Positions 15,542 to 24,723 of a stretch of 64,000 nucleotides of DNA are shown piece after piece. The position numbers were made by a program, and so were the translations under genes. The notes beneath the pieces were generated by a model. The model saw only the letters and a list, made by a program, of their open reading frames with translations. It made no database searches and was not told the DNA's origin. The stretch comes from Chloroflexota bacterium (GTDB lineage Bacteria > Chloroflexota > Anaerolineae > UBA4142), in the NCBI GenBank assembly GCA_016219275.1, contig JACRBM010000060.1, positions 1 through 64,000 on the forward strand, given 5' to 3'. The first letter of the stretch is position 1; each line of letters begins with the position of its first letter.

Positions 15542-16175
15542 GTTTTCCGCCAAGTCCGTTGACGATGCGATTGCTAAAGGACTGGCGGAACTAGGATTAC
15601 CGCGCGACGCGGTCGATGTCGAAATTGTCAGCGAAGGCACGCGCGGTTTGCTTGGCATCGGCAGCGACGCCGTCGTGCGTCTCGCGCCCATCGCGTCGGC
15701 GAAGAGTTATACCGACCAGGACATCTCCGCCGTCGCGCAAGAGATTCTCAAAAAATTGTTGGATGGGATGGGCATGGACGCGCGGGTCGAGGTTCTGCCG
15801 GACGTGGCGTCGGAAGACGAAAACGCGTTCGTGTTGAACATCGTCGGCGAAGACCTCAGCGTGTTGATCGGTCGGCGCGGCGAGACATTACGCGATCTCG
15901 AATACCTCGCGCGCTTGATGGTCTCGTCCCAGACCGGCAAAGCCAAGTTTTTGGTGGATGTCGAGGGCTATCGCACGCGGCGCGAGCGGCAACTGCGCGA
16001 ACTCGCCAAGCGCATGGCGACGCGCGTCGAATCGAATCGCCAGCCGATCACGCTCGAAGCGATGCCGCCGAACGAACGGCGCATCGTGCACATCGCGTTG
16101 CGCGAGCATCCGCACGTCAAAACCCACAGCATCGGCGAAGGCGATCATCGCCGCGTGATGATTCTACCAAAGTAG
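15522..16175 (+). CDS. jag: Jag/KhpB RNA-binding protein
   Basis: A 217-residue protein with three expected modules: an N-terminal Jag domain (FSAKSVDDAIAKGLAELG ... RGLLGIG), a KH domain with the loop LIGRRGETLRDLEYLARL, and a C-terminal R3H domain (ERRIVHIALREHPHVKTHSIGEGDHRRVMI). KhpB pairs with KhpA in other bacteria and binds RNA linked to cell division. The ATG at 15522 follows AAAAGGAAAAAAGG inside yidC and gives the normal N-terminus. Confidence 0.94.
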   Translation: MSETKREFSAKSVDDAIAKGLAELGLPRDAVDVEIVSEGTRGLLGIGSDAVVRLAPIASAKSYTDQDISAVAQEILKKLLDGMGMDARVEVLPDVASEDENAFVLNIVGEDLSVLIGRRGETLRDLEYLARLMVSSQTGKAKFLVDVEGYRTRRERQLRELAKRMATRVESNRQPITLEAMPPNERRIVHIALREHPHVKTHSIGEGDHRRVMILPK

Positions 16176-16183
16176 TTGGCTCG

Positions 16184-16236
16184 TTGTGTAGTTGGATAGT
16201 TTGTTAGTTGTGCTCGAACTATTCAACTATGCAACG
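16184..16236. repeat. Inverted repeat, GTTGTGTAGTTGGATAGTT type
   Basis: GTTGTGTAGTTGGATAGTT on the left and the imperfect complement AACTATTCAACTATGCAAC on the right, in the gap between jag and the PfkB kinase gene. Confidence 0.65.
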
Positions 16237-16255
16237 ATCCAATCCGCAAACTTAC

Positions 16256-17083
16256 ATGATTGATTTTCTCGTTATCGGTCACGTCGTGCAAGACGTGGTG
16301 CCCAACGGCTATACGGTCGGCGGGACGACGACCTACAGTTCGATCACCGCACGCAATCTGGGGCGCAAGCCGGGCATCGCAACCCGTCTCGCCCCTGATT
16401 TTGTTTTGCCCCCGGTTTTGCGCGACATTGACGTGCATCGAGTTGCCTCCACGCACACGACGACCTTTCACAACATTTACAACGACGGACATCGCCAACA
16501 ATTTTTGCTCGACCGCGCGGATTCGATGGAACCGAGCGACGTGCCGGACGTGTGGCGCGCGACGCCAATTGTGCACCTGGGTCCGCTCGCGCGCGAACTC
16601 GACGCGCGTTTTGCGAAATTATTTCCGCATGCACTCGTCGGCGTGACGCCGCAAGGTTGGCTGCGTCAGTGGGACGAAACGAAACGCGTGCGGATGCGTC
16701 CCTGGCTCGAAGCGCCGGAGATTTTACCGCACGTGGACGTGCTCGTGTTGAGCGAAGAGGATTTGAACGGCAATCTCGAGTTGATGGATGATTACGTGCG
16801 GATGACGCGTATCGCAGTGATGACCCAGGGTTCGCGTGGTTGCGTCGTGTTCACGAACGGCGAGTCGCGCCAGATTCCCGGTTTCCCCGCGCGCGAGGTA
16901 GACCCGACCGGCGCGGGCGATGTGTTCGCCGCCGCGTTCTTGATTCGCCTGCACGAAACGAACGACCCGTACGAGTCCGCGCGATTCTCGAACGCGACCG
17001 CATCGTTCTGCGTCGAAGGTGCAAGCGTGACGACGATTCCAACGCGCGAACAGGTCGCGGCGAGATTGGATGGATTCAAATGA
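16256..17083 (+). CDS. PfkB/ribokinase-family carbohydrate kinase
   Basis: A 275-residue ribokinase-fold kinase. The N-terminal GHVVQDVVPNGYTVGGTTTYSSI and the C-terminal active-site motif DPTGAGDVFAAAF, with the catalytic Asp in GAGD, are typical. It probably phosphorylates a sugar, nucleoside or related alcohol; specificity is unknown. The ATG at 16256 is preferred because the Rossmann-like first strand starts there; an ATG at 16229 would add nine residues derived from the upstream repeat region. The stop overlaps the next gene as ATGA. Nucleoside-type kinases of this family are partners of ADP-ribosylglycohydrolases in other bacteria, so a functional link to the 1-12 kb operon is possible but unproven. 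Confidence 0.82.
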   Translation: MIDFLVIGHVVQDVVPNGYTVGGTTTYSSITARNLGRKPGIATRLAPDFVLPPVLRDIDVHRVASTHTTTFHNIYNDGHRQQFLLDRADSMEPSDVPDVWRATPIVHLGPLARELDARFAKLFPHALVGVTPQGWLRQWDETKRVRMRPWLEAPEILPHVDVLVLSEEDLNGNLELMDDYVRMTRIAVMTQGSRGCVVFTNGESRQIPGFPAREVDPTGAGDVFAAAFLIRLHETNDPYESARFSNATASFCVEGASVTTIPTREQVAARLDGFK

Positions 17084-17937
17084 CACGCATTGGCATTCTG
17101 CATCCCGGCGAAATGGGCATCTCCGTTGCCGCGTCCGTGCGGAATAGTGGGCATCCAGTTTATTGGGCGTCCGAGGGACGCAGTGCGGATACGCGCGCGC
17201 GCGCGGACAAGTACGGATTGCTCGACGCGCTCACCTTGAAGAATCTTTGCGCGGAATGCTCGATCATCGTGAGTGTCTGTCCGCCGGACGCGGCGGAAAA
17301 TCTCGCGCTTGACGTCGCGGCGGCGGGTTTTGCCGGACTGTACGTGGATGCAAACGCGATTTCGCCGCAACGCGCGCAGCGCATCGGCGAGATGCTGGCA
17401 CGCGCGGGCATCGCGTTTGTAGATGGCGGCATCATCGGCGGACCAGCGTGGAAGCCGGCAAGCACGTGGTTGTATTTGGCCGGCGCGCGCGCAGAGGAAA
17501 TCGCCGCGTGTTTCGCGGCGGGACCGCTCGAAACGCGTGTGTTGAGTTCGCGGATTGGCGACGCGTCCGCGCTCAAGATGTGCTACGCCGCGTACAACAA
17601 AGGCACGAACGCGCTCCTCGCGGCGATTATCGCGACCGCCGAAAACCTGGGTGTGCGCGATGCGTTGTACGCGCACTGGTCGCAGGACGACGCGAATTTT
17701 GTCGCGAACGCCGAGCAACGCGTACGCCGTTCGACTGCGAAAGCGTGGCGCTGGGTCGGCGAGATGGAAGAGATCGCCGCGACGCTCGACGATGCCGGGA
17801 TGCCCGGCGAGTTACACACTGCCGCCGCAGAAATCTTTCGCCGCCTCGCGCCGTTCAAGGATGCGCGCGCGATGCCGACGATGGCAGAAGTTTTAGCGGC
17901 GTTAGGGAAAAGTGAGAACAGGGCGAGCGATGAGTAA
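17080..17937 (+). CDS. NAD(P)-dependent oxidoreductase, beta-hydroxyacid-dehydrogenase type with DUF1932
   Basis: A 285-residue protein. The N-terminal Rossmann domain begins RIGILHPGEMGISVAASVRNSGH; the family version of this loop normally reads GxGxMG. VDANAISP and DGGIIGGPAW correspond to the substrate-binding and catalytic region of 6-phosphogluconate/3-hydroxyisobutyrate dehydrogenase relatives. The C-terminal all-helical domain with KMCYAAYNKGTNALLAAI matches the DUF1932 type. It overlaps the kinase gene by four bases, so the two likely act in one pathway. The substrate is not known. Confidence 0.8.
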   Translation: MTRIGILHPGEMGISVAASVRNSGHPVYWASEGRSADTRARADKYGLLDALTLKNLCAECSIIVSVCPPDAAENLALDVAAAGFAGLYVDANAISPQRAQRIGEMLARAGIAFVDGGIIGGPAWKPASTWLYLAGARAEEIAACFAAGPLETRVLSSRIGDASALKMCYAAYNKGTNALLAAIIATAENLGVRDALYAHWSQDDANFVANAEQRVRRSTAKAWRWVGEMEEIAATLDDAGMPGELHTAAAEIFRRLAPFKDARAMPTMAEVLAALGKSENRASDE

Positions 17938-17958
17938 CGCGAGTGGAGTGTGTTGGCG

Positions 17959-19389
17959 ATGCTCAATCTAGTCAACACAGCTAGACCGTTGATCCCGAAA
18001 CAGAATACGGCGTTGGATGAAATCGAACGACTCGATAAAATTTTGTTGGAGCATTTCGAGACCCAGTTCGTCGTTCAGCCGTCGCTGACGCGTTCTCTGG
18101 TAAGTTTCCAAGCCAACAAGACGCGTCCGGTGTATCGTTGGTACAAATACAAAGAGGCGTTCTCTGCCGCGTTAGTCGAGTACTTTCTTCACAAGTACGC
18201 AATTACTCAAGGCAGAATTCTCGACCCCTTTGCAGGGAGCGGCACAGCTCTGTTTGTCGCCAGTGCGCTAGGACTCGACGCGGATGGAATCGAACTCTTG
18301 CCGATCGGACAACAAATCATCGCGACCAAGCAACTGATCGAATCTGAATTTACCGCGCAGGATTTCGCGGTGTTGCAACGATGGGCAACGTTGCATCCAT
18401 GGGAGCAATCGTCGCAGAAAGTAAATCTGCCCGAGTTGCGGATAACGAAGGGCGCGTATCCTGCCGAGACAAAAGACGCGATTGAAAAATATCATGCGGC
18501 TTGCCAACAAGAAAATCCGCGCGTGCAAACCGTTTTGCGATTCGCGCTGCTCTGCGTTCTCGAATCCATCAGTTTCACGCGCAAGGACGGACAATATCTG
18601 CGCTGGGATTATCGCGCGGGGCGAAGTTGGGGCAAAAAGATTTTTGACAAGGGCGAGATTTTGAGTTTTGCGCGAGCCGTTTCTGAGAAAATCAATGAAA
18701 TCATTGCCGACCTCGCGCCGGAACAACAAACCGGGTTGTTCCCACGTGAGACAAGCCAGGGCAAACTACGTGTGCATAACGGTTCATGCCTCGAGATTTT
18801 GCCCACATTATCCGCCCACCACTATGACGCGATTTTCACTTCGCCGCCGTACTGCAATCGTTACGACTACACGCGCACCTACGCATTGGAGCTGGCTCTG
18901 CTTGGCGCAGACGAACCAGGTCTAGTGAAACTACGTCAAGAGATGCTCAGTTGCACGGTCGAGAATCGCGCCAAAGATTTACTCAAGATCAACCCGCGTT
19001 GGACGACTGCCATCGCGATTGCCGACAAACAGAATCTTTTGCAAGCGATTCTGAAATACCTGGACGGACAAAAGGCGGCAGGCGCATTGAACAACACCGG
19101 TATCCCACGCATGGTCAAAGGGTATTTCTATGAAATGGCTTGCGTGATTGCAGAGTGTGCGCGGGTTTTGAAATCAGGTGGGTTGTGCTTCATGGTCAAC
19201 GATAATGTGCGCTATGCCGGCGCGAGTGTGTCGGTAGACCTGATTCTTTCTGCGTTCGCGGAGCAACTTGGATTTCGCGTCGAGAACATTCTGGTGTTAC
19301 CGAATGGCAAAGGCAATAGTAGTCAACAAATGGGTGAACACGGACGCGAAGCACTACGTAAGTGTGTGTATGTGTGGAGAAAATTATGA
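17959..19389 (+). CDS. Site-specific DNA methyltransferase, probable N4-cytosine, of the BsoBI/AvaI-type system
   Basis: A 476-residue amino-methyltransferase. Motif I, DPFAGSGT, is near residues 89-96 and binds S-adenosylmethionine. The catalytic motif IV is TSPPY near 294-298; an SPPY form is typical for N4-cytosine enzymes, in contrast to the DPPY/NPPY of most adenine enzymes. The roughly 200 residues between them probably carry the target-recognition part. The stop overlaps the endonuclease start as ATGA. Because the partner resembles BsoBI, the expected target is CYCGRG. The ATG at 17959 with GGAG upstream is chosen; a GTG at 17950 is possible. Base use looks less GC-rich than in neighbouring genes, consistent with transfer. 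Confidence 0.87.
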   Translation: MLNLVNTARPLIPKQNTALDEIERLDKILLEHFETQFVVQPSLTRSLVSFQANKTRPVYRWYKYKEAFSAALVEYFLHKYAITQGRILDPFAGSGTALFVASALGLDADGIELLPIGQQIIATKQLIESEFTAQDFAVLQRWATLHPWEQSSQKVNLPELRITKGAYPAETKDAIEKYHAACQQENPRVQTVLRFALLCVLESISFTRKDGQYLRWDYRAGRSWGKKIFDKGEILSFARAVSEKINEIIADLAPEQQTGLFPRETSQGKLRVHNGSCLEILPTLSAHHYDAIFTSPPYCNRYDYTRTYALELALLGADEPGLVKLRQEMLSCTVENRAKDLLKINPRWTTAIAIADKQNLLQAILKYLDGQKAAGALNNTGIPRMVKGYFYEMACVIAECARVLKSGGLCFMVNDNVRYAGASVSVDLILSAFAEQLGFRVENILVLPNGKGNSSQQMGEHGREALRKCVYVWRKL

Positions 19390-20351
19390 AGCGAACATCC
19401 GCGCGTCCTTATCGAAACCATCTCCAATCCAGCGACGATCTCGTAACAACGTACCAAGCGACGCGCGCGGGTTTTGTCGCTTTGGCTCTTGAGAAAAACC
19501 GACGAGCGACGCCGCATATCGCCGAAGCGCGCGCGCTCCAAGAAGCCGCTTCTGTTGCCAGGACGCCTGCTGATTTGTTGCAAGTGGAAGGCATCGAAGC
19601 CGGTTTGTTGACTGCCGCAGGTCTATCTGACAAATCGCTTAATCACTTGTTGCCACAAGATAAGCAAGAAGCCATCAACGGGTTAGTCAAAAATTTCCTT
19701 GAACCAGCCGGAGCCAAGTTTGTGGAAGAATTGGTTTTTCGTTTCCTCCTCACGCGTGGTGAAACGCTGGGTGGTTCGATGCGAAATGTTGGTGGAGCGA
19801 TTGCACAGAGAAAACTCACGCGCGCCATTATTTCAACTTTGACGATAGCCGGCATCCATTATCGTTGGCAAGATTCCAAGACGCGAAAATGGATTGACAT
19901 GTCTGACGACGATTCGGACATTGAGCTATCTTTGCGCGGCTTGTGTTGGCAAAGCAAGAAGGGTAATCGCACGCTGATTTACAACTTGACGGTTCCGCTC
20001 GTCAAGAACAATGTGGATTTGTGTTTGTTCAATCTGACTCCCGACAAGTTGGAAGGCACGGAATATAATTCAGCCAAATTGTATCTCGCGTTGGGTGAAC
20101 TCAAGGGCGGGATTGATCCTGCCGGCGCAGACGAACACTGGAAGACTGCGCGAACAGCTTTAGATCGGATTCGTACCGCATTTTCCAAAGTCGGTGTTTC
20201 GCCTTATACATTTTTTGTCGGCGCGGCAGTTGAGAAAAAGATGGCAAATGAAATCTGGGATCAGTTGGAGAGCAAGACACTCAGCAACGCCGCAAATCTG
20301 AATGATGAGGGACAGGTCGCTTCAATTTCACGCTGGCTGTGCAATTTGTAG
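19386..20351 (+). CDS. Type II restriction endonuclease, BsoBI/AvaI family
   Basis: A 321-residue endonuclease that I recognise as a BsoBI relative over its full length: [20 protein letters not shown] near the N-terminus, [20 protein letters not shown] and [22 protein letters not shown] in the middle, and [20 protein letters not shown] toward the C-terminus. The catalytic acidic residues and lysine of the PD-(D/E)XK core are visible as the Asp in NNVDLCLFN and the Glu and Lys of GELKGG. Known relatives cut C^YCGRG. It starts inside the methyltransferase stop codon, so protection and cutting are made from one message. It lies between the kinase/dehydrogenase pair and parAB. Confidence 0.9.
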   Translation: MKRTSARPYRNHLQSSDDLVTTYQATRAGFVALALEKNRRATPHIAEARALQEAASVARTPADLLQVEGIEAGLLTAAGLSDKSLNHLLPQDKQEAINGLVKNFLEPAGAKFVEELVFRFLLTRGETLGGSMRNVGGAIAQRKLTRAIISTLTIAGIHYRWQDSKTRKWIDMSDDDSDIELSLRGLCWQSKKGNRTLIYNLTVPLVKNNVDLCLFNLTPDKLEGTEYNSAKLYLALGELKGGIDPAGADEHWKTARTALDRIRTAFSKVGVSPYTFFVGAAVEKKMANEIWDQLESKTLSNAANLNDEGQVASISRWLCNL

Positions 20352-20387
20352 GTAGACAAATCGAAAATCGAAAATCGGCAATCGTAA

Positions 20388-21200
20388 ATGTCAACGATCT
20401 ACACCTTCGCTAACCAAAAAGGCGGTGTCGGCAAGACGACGACCGCGATCAACATCGCTGCGTACCTCGCCGTGCGCGAGAAACGCGTCCTGCTCGTGGA
20501 CATGGACCCACAAGCGAACGCGACGTCGTCGCTCGGCGTGGACAAGCACGCGCCGACGTTTTCGATTTATCACGCGCTCGTGGACGACGCGCCGCTCGAC
20601 CAAATCGTGATGCTCACCAAGCGATTGCACCTCGACCTGATTCCATCGTCGCCCTCGCTCGCCGGCGCGGAGATCGAACTCGTCAGCGCGGAACGACGCG
20701 AGCATTTGCTCGAACGCGCGCTCGCACCGCTTCTTTCGCGTTACGATTACGTGATTGTTGATTCGCCGCCGTCGCTTGGCTTGCTCACGATTAACGCGCT
20801 CACTGCATCGGACGCGGTCATCGTACCGATTCAGTGCGAGTATCTCGCGCTCGAAGGATTGACGCAACTGCTCAACACGATTCAACTCGTGCAAGCAAGT
20901 TTGAATCCGCGTTTGAGAATCGCGGGCATGGCGATGACGATGTTCGATTCGCGCACACACCTCGCAATGCAGGTCGTTGAAGAAGTCAACAAACATTTTC
21001 CGGCGTTGATTTTTCACACCGTCATTCCGCGCAGTGTCCGCATCTCCGAAGCGCCGAGTTACGGCGAGCCGCTCGTCTCGTTCGATCCGAAATCGCGCGG
21101 CGCGCAGGCGTACGATGCGCTGACGGTGGAACTGCTGGAGAGAGAGCAAGCAAGTTCCAATCGTTCCCTACATTCCCTCGAAAAGAACAAAGGGAACTGA
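20388..21200 (+). CDS. parA: Chromosome partitioning ATPase ParA/Soj
   Basis: A 270-residue deviant Walker-type ATPase: NQKGGVGKTTTAIN at residues 8-21, LLVDMDPQANATSSLG and IVDSPPSLGLLTINAL. It acts on nucleoid DNA with ParB to segregate origins. ParB follows after 77 bases. The start is preceded by an AATCGAAAATCG repeat and has no clear ribosome binding site. The last dozen or so residues (SLHSLEKNKGN) and the TGA stop come from a TTCCCT/AGGGAA repeat, while the catalytic domain is complete. Confidence 0.95.
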   Translation: MSTIYTFANQKGGVGKTTTAINIAAYLAVREKRVLLVDMDPQANATSSLGVDKHAPTFSIYHALVDDAPLDQIVMLTKRLHLDLIPSSPSLAGAEIELVSAERREHLLERALAPLLSRYDYVIVDSPPSLGLLTINALTASDAVIVPIQCEYLALEGLTQLLNTIQLVQASLNPRLRIAGMAMTMFDSRTHLAMQVVEEVNKHFPALIFHTVIPRSVRISEAPSYGEPLVSFDPKSRGAQAYDALTVELLEREQASSNRSLHSLEKNKGN

Positions 21201-21240
21201 AGGAAATGATTTCCCTTATTTCCCTCAGTTCCCTCATTGC
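21172..21240. repeat. TTCCCT/AGGGAA repeat at the parA 3' end
   Basis: GTTCCCTACATTCCCT, AAAGGGAACTGAAGGAAATG and TTTCCCTCAGTTCCCTC alternate, forming nested inverted repeats. The first part is coding for the end of ParA and contains its stop codon; the rest is the gap before parB. Confidence 0.65.
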
Positions 21241-21277
21241 CCACTAAACGGACTCAAGGGAAACCAAAGAGGTAACT

Positions 21278-22177
21278 ATGCCTCCAACAAAACATGGTCT
21301 CGGTCGCGGGCTGGGCGCGCTAATTCCGCCGAGCACACCGAACGAACTCGCGCCCGGCGTCCGCCAAGCCCAGGTCGCCGCGATTGTGCCGAACCCGATG
21401 CAACCGCGTCATCGTTTCGATTCCGACGCGTTGCGCGAGTTGTCCGACTCGATCAAAGAGCACGGTTTGATTCAGCCGCTCATCGTGACGCCCGCGCCCG
21501 ATTCGACGGAGCTTGCACCGCGTTATCAACTCATCGCGGGCGAGCGACGCTGGCAAGCCGCGAAACTCGCCGGGCTGGCGACCGTGCCGGTCATTGTGCG
21601 CGGCGCGTCGCCGCAAGAGATGCTCGAACTCGCGCTCGTCGAGAACATTCAGCGCGCGGACTTGAATCCGCTCGAAGAGGCGAACGCATATCGGCAACTG
21701 ATGGGCGATTTCGGTTTGACCCAGGAAGAGGTCGCGTCCAAGGTCGGCAAGAATCGCACGACCGTTGCGAACGCGTTGCGATTGTTGAAGTTACCGGCAG
21801 AGATCCAAAAAGAAATCGCGGAAGAGACGATCAGCGAGGGACACGCGCGCGCGATTCTCACGGTCGGCGATGAACTCAAGCAAAAGCAACTCTTGCGCGC
21901 GGTGATTGACGCCGGGTTGTCGGTGCGGCAAACCGAGGAGGCCGCGCGCCGCGTGAATGAATCCAAGACCCCCGACCGCCGACCGCCGACCGCGCGCTCA
22001 TCGCGCGAAGAGCGCGAAATGCCTGCGGCGACGCGCGCGCTCGAAAGCGATTTTCGCTCCGCGCTCGGCACCAAGGTTCAAGTGTATCGCTCGCGCAAGG
22101 GCGGCAAGGTTGTGATTCACTTTTACTCGGAAGAAGAACTCGAAGCGATCTATGACAAGATTGTGGGACGACGATGA
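21278..22177 (+). CDS. parB: Chromosome partitioning protein ParB/Spo0J
   Basis: A 299-residue CTPase/DNA-binding protein. After the opening KHGLGRGLGALIP come the ParB N-terminal motifs (PNPMQPRHRFD, ELSDSIKEHGLIQPLIV, YQLIAGERRWQAAKLAG and LVENIQRADLNPLEEA, including the GERRW CTP-binding part), a helix-turn-helix (TQEEVASKVGKNRTTVANALRLL) and a C-terminal dimer domain. RBS AGAGG lies before the ATG. No convincing parS site was found in the window. Confidence 0.95.
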   Translation: MPPTKHGLGRGLGALIPPSTPNELAPGVRQAQVAAIVPNPMQPRHRFDSDALRELSDSIKEHGLIQPLIVTPAPDSTELAPRYQLIAGERRWQAAKLAGLATVPVIVRGASPQEMLELALVENIQRADLNPLEEANAYRQLMGDFGLTQEEVASKVGKNRTTVANALRLLKLPAEIQKEIAEETISEGHARAILTVGDELKQKQLLRAVIDAGLSVRQTEEAARRVNESKTPDRRPPTARSSREEREMPAATRALESDFRSALGTKVQVYRSRKGGKVVIHFYSEEELEAIYDKIVGRR

Positions 22178-22234
22178 TTTTTTGTAGGGGCGATTCATGA
22201 ATTGCCCCCATGCGTCGCTCCTGCGAAATATAGG

Positions 22235-23179
22235 ATGGATTTGATGGCTCCGCTTCTGCATCAACTAACCGACCATATCTGGACGATTGATCTGCAATTC
22301 CAAGGACGCGCCGAAGTGATCGCGTCCTATCTTGTTTACGATGGCGCATCTGCCGCGATCATCGAACCTGGTCCCGCCTCGACCTTGGATGCATTGCTCG
22401 AAAGCGTTCAAGCCACGGGCGCGTCACTCGAATCCGTACGCCAAATTTTTCTCACGCACATTCATCTCGATCACGCTGGCGCAGCGGGCGTCCTCGCGAA
22501 ACAATTACCCTGGGTCACGGTGTACGTGCATCCCATCGGCGCGCCGCACGTCGCCGATCCATCGAAACTTGTCGCGAGCGCGCAACGCGTGTACGGCGAC
22601 AAGATGGATTCGTTGTGGGGTTCGGTGTTGCCCGTGCCGTCGCCGAATCTCGTGATCGTCAACGACGGCGACACGCTTGCCATTCCTGGGTCTACGTTGC
22701 GCGTGTTCGATACGCCAGGACACGCGCGGCATCATCACGCATACCTGGACGAACGCAGCCAGTTGTTGTTCGCGGGCGACATCGCCGGCGTGCGAATGCC
22801 CGGCGTGCGCTATGTGCGTCCGCCAACCACGCCGCCCGAACTCGACATCGAAACGTGGCGCGCGAGCATCGCGCGTTTGCGCGCGCTGAATGTGTCCGGT
22901 TTGTGTCTCGCGCATTTCGGTCTATTTCGCGGCAATCTCAATTGGCACTGGAACGATTTGGAGACGCGCCTAGTCGCGTGGGCAAACGTGATTCGCGCGG
23001 CGATGCTCGATGATGCGGATGAAACGGAGATGGTCAAGCGACTCACCGCGAGCGCGACGCAAGAGATGCAAGCGGTCGGCGCGGATGTGGATGCGTACAA
23101 CGTGGCGTCAAGTTACGAGGGAATCGTACAAGGGCTGGTGCGGTACTGGAATAAGAAAAACGCGAACGCAGGCAAGTGA
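22235..23179 (+). CDS. MBL-fold metallo-hydrolase
   Basis: A 314-residue metallo-beta-lactamase-fold protein. The metal motif THIHLDHAGAAG (HxHxDH) is followed by the later ligands in DTPGHARHHHAYL and FAGDIAGVR. The C-terminal 80 residues are helical, as in glyoxalase II-like or lactonase-like relatives. The substrate is unknown. The start at 22235 is uncertain: no good ribosome binding site, and a second ATG nine bases on. The gene is on the plus strand and converges with the radical SAM operon, the two stop codons being only two bases apart. Confidence 0.8.
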   Translation: MDLMAPLLHQLTDHIWTIDLQFQGRAEVIASYLVYDGASAAIIEPGPASTLDALLESVQATGASLESVRQIFLTHIHLDHAGAAGVLAKQLPWVTVYVHPIGAPHVADPSKLVASAQRVYGDKMDSLWGSVLPVPSPNLVIVNDGDTLAIPGSTLRVFDTPGHARHHHAYLDERSQLLFAGDIAGVRMPGVRYVRPPTTPPELDIETWRASIARLRALNVSGLCLAHFGLFRGNLNWHWNDLETRLVAWANVIRAAMLDDADETEMVKRLTASATQEMQAVGADVDAYNVASSYEGIVQGLVRYWNKKNANAGK

Positions 23180-23181
23180 AG

Positions 23182-24723
23182 CTACTCGAACTTTATGACC
23201 ACCGACGACCGACCGGAGACTGCCGCAATTGGCGCACAAGCGGAATTGATCGCCATCGCCCAATCTCCCACCTGTGCATTCACTCTAGTCGCATCGTAGA
23301 TATCCCTCGCGCGCGCAAATTCCAACATCTCTCCCCAGACTTGGAGCGATGCGACATTTAGTTGGGTGACCACACCTCGAAGTTTCTGCCAGTTCCCCGC
23401 ATTGTCCAATTCGCGATGAAAGCGCCGCGTCAGCAACAGCGCGCACCAATCCTCGGTCAACGCGCGGCAAGTCCGACCATACGCGCCCTGAGAATCGAAT
23501 ACCAGACGACTCACTCGGCGGAGAAACTCTGCGCGCGGATCGGCAATCGTGTAGGGCATTAGCCCAGGCGTCGGCACGCCGGCTCTTGTGCGACCCAGTT
23601 GGCGCGCGAGCGGTGTGCCTGGATAAATTTCTATCTCGCGCACGTCGAGCGCGGTCGGCAAGTGCGATTGCATCGCTTGCAGAAAATCAATCTCTGCCGC
23701 GACCGTCTCAAGTGTGCTCCACGGATGAAAGAGCAAACAGCGAAAATCAAAAACAATTCCCAGGTTCTCTAGCATCGCGCAAGCCGCCGCGTTCTGCTGA
23801 ACGGTCGTGCGCTTGTTGAAAAGTTCCAACGTCGCCGGGCAACCGGATTCGACCCCCAGGTAGACTCGCAACAATCCCAGCTCTTTCAGTCGCCGAAAAA
23901 GCGATGCCTCCACATCATCGGCGCGGCATTTGATCGTGAACGCAATCGTTAGATTCTTTCGTTCAAGTTCGACCGCAAATTCTTCGACGCGCGCGACGCG
24001 CGTCAGACCGGGCGGCAGAAATTGATCGTCGTCGAACAGGAACAACCGCACGCCCCGGCGATATAACTCCTCGATTTCGTCCACGATCTTGGCGACTTCG
24101 CGTTGGCGGTACGGCATCCCTTGCGCGCGATATGACGCCGCGGGTAGACAAAACGAACAAGCGTGATAACATCCGCGGCTCGATTCAATCGTCGCAAAGG
24201 GATAACCTCGGAAGCAAGGGGCGGGTTCCTCGCGCAACGGGCGCGGAAAATCATCGAGCGAAATATTTTCTCGCGGCGAAAAATTCGAAAGCGGATCGGA
24301 TGATCGCAAGGCGATACCTGGCACGGTTTGCCATTCGCCCTGACTCGCCAGACAACGCGCCAGGTCTGGCGCGCACGCTTCGGCGTCACCGCGCAACACC
24401 GAATCCAGGGTAGGGCAAGCCGCCAAAAAATCGGTACACGCCAGAGTCGGCAGATGTCCGATCAATGCGAAATGCGCGCGGAGACCGGCCGCGCGCAACA
24501 ATGTGATGAGCGCGAGATGTTCGTCTACGCGGTCGGCGAAGAGGATGGAGAAAATAATCAAGCCCGGTGATTCGGCGCGCGCGGACGCGATAATCGCCGC
24601 GTATCCATCGTTCAGATCAACGAGGTGGACGCGCAAACCTTCGCGCTGGAACGCGGCAGACATGGAGCGCGCCGGAAGTTTTTGTCGAGCCAGGTCTTCG
24701 ACGATCAAAACGTCAACCGACAA
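23182..24723 (-). CDS. B12-binding-type radical SAM enzyme 1
   Basis: A 513-residue protein. The N-terminal 140 residues form a Rossmann-like cobalamin-binding-type domain; the radical SAM domain carries the [4Fe-4S] motif SRGCYHACSFC (Cys185, Cys189, Cys192). The C-terminal 150 residues are helical. FLFDDDQFLPPG and LGVESGCPATLELFNKRTT are typical of this B12-dependent class. A TTG start at 24723, with GGAGGGA eight bases upstream, is chosen; it overlaps the CDPxPPP lipoprotein gene by 11 bases. It is the last gene of an operon with that lipoprotein and a second radical SAM enzyme of similar layout, so the two enzymes may act in turn on the lipoprotein or on a shared small molecule. Confidence 0.85.
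   Translation of the reverse strand: MSVDVLIVEDLARQKLPARSMSAAFQREGLRVHLVDLNDGYAAIIASARAESPGLIIFSILFADRVDEHLALITLLRAAGLRAHFALIGHLPTLACTDFLAACPTLDSVLRGDAEACAPDLARCLASQGEWQTVPGIALRSSDPLSNFSPRENISLDDFPRPLREEPAPCFRGYPFATIESSRGCYHACSFCLPAASYRAQGMPYRQREVAKIVDEIEELYRRGVRLFLFDDDQFLPPGLTRVARVEEFAVELERKNLTIAFTIKCRADDVEASLFRRLKELGLLRVYLGVESGCPATLELFNKRTTVQQNAAACAMLENLGIVFDFRCLLFHPWSTLETVAAEIDFLQAMQSHLPTALDVREIEIYPGTPLARQLGRTRAGVPTPGLMPYTIADPRAEFLRRVSRLVFDSQGAYGRTCRALTEDWCALLLTRRFHRELDNAGNWQKLRGVVTQLNVASLQVWGEMLEFARARDIYDATRVNAQVGDWAMAINSACAPIAAVSGRSSVVIKFE

Noticed and set aside
18736-18760. A parS-like element, GTTCCCACGTGAGACA
   Set aside because: The core CACGTG and right half resemble parS, but the left half matches poorly, and it lies inside the methyltransferase coding region. 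One weak match is not enough.
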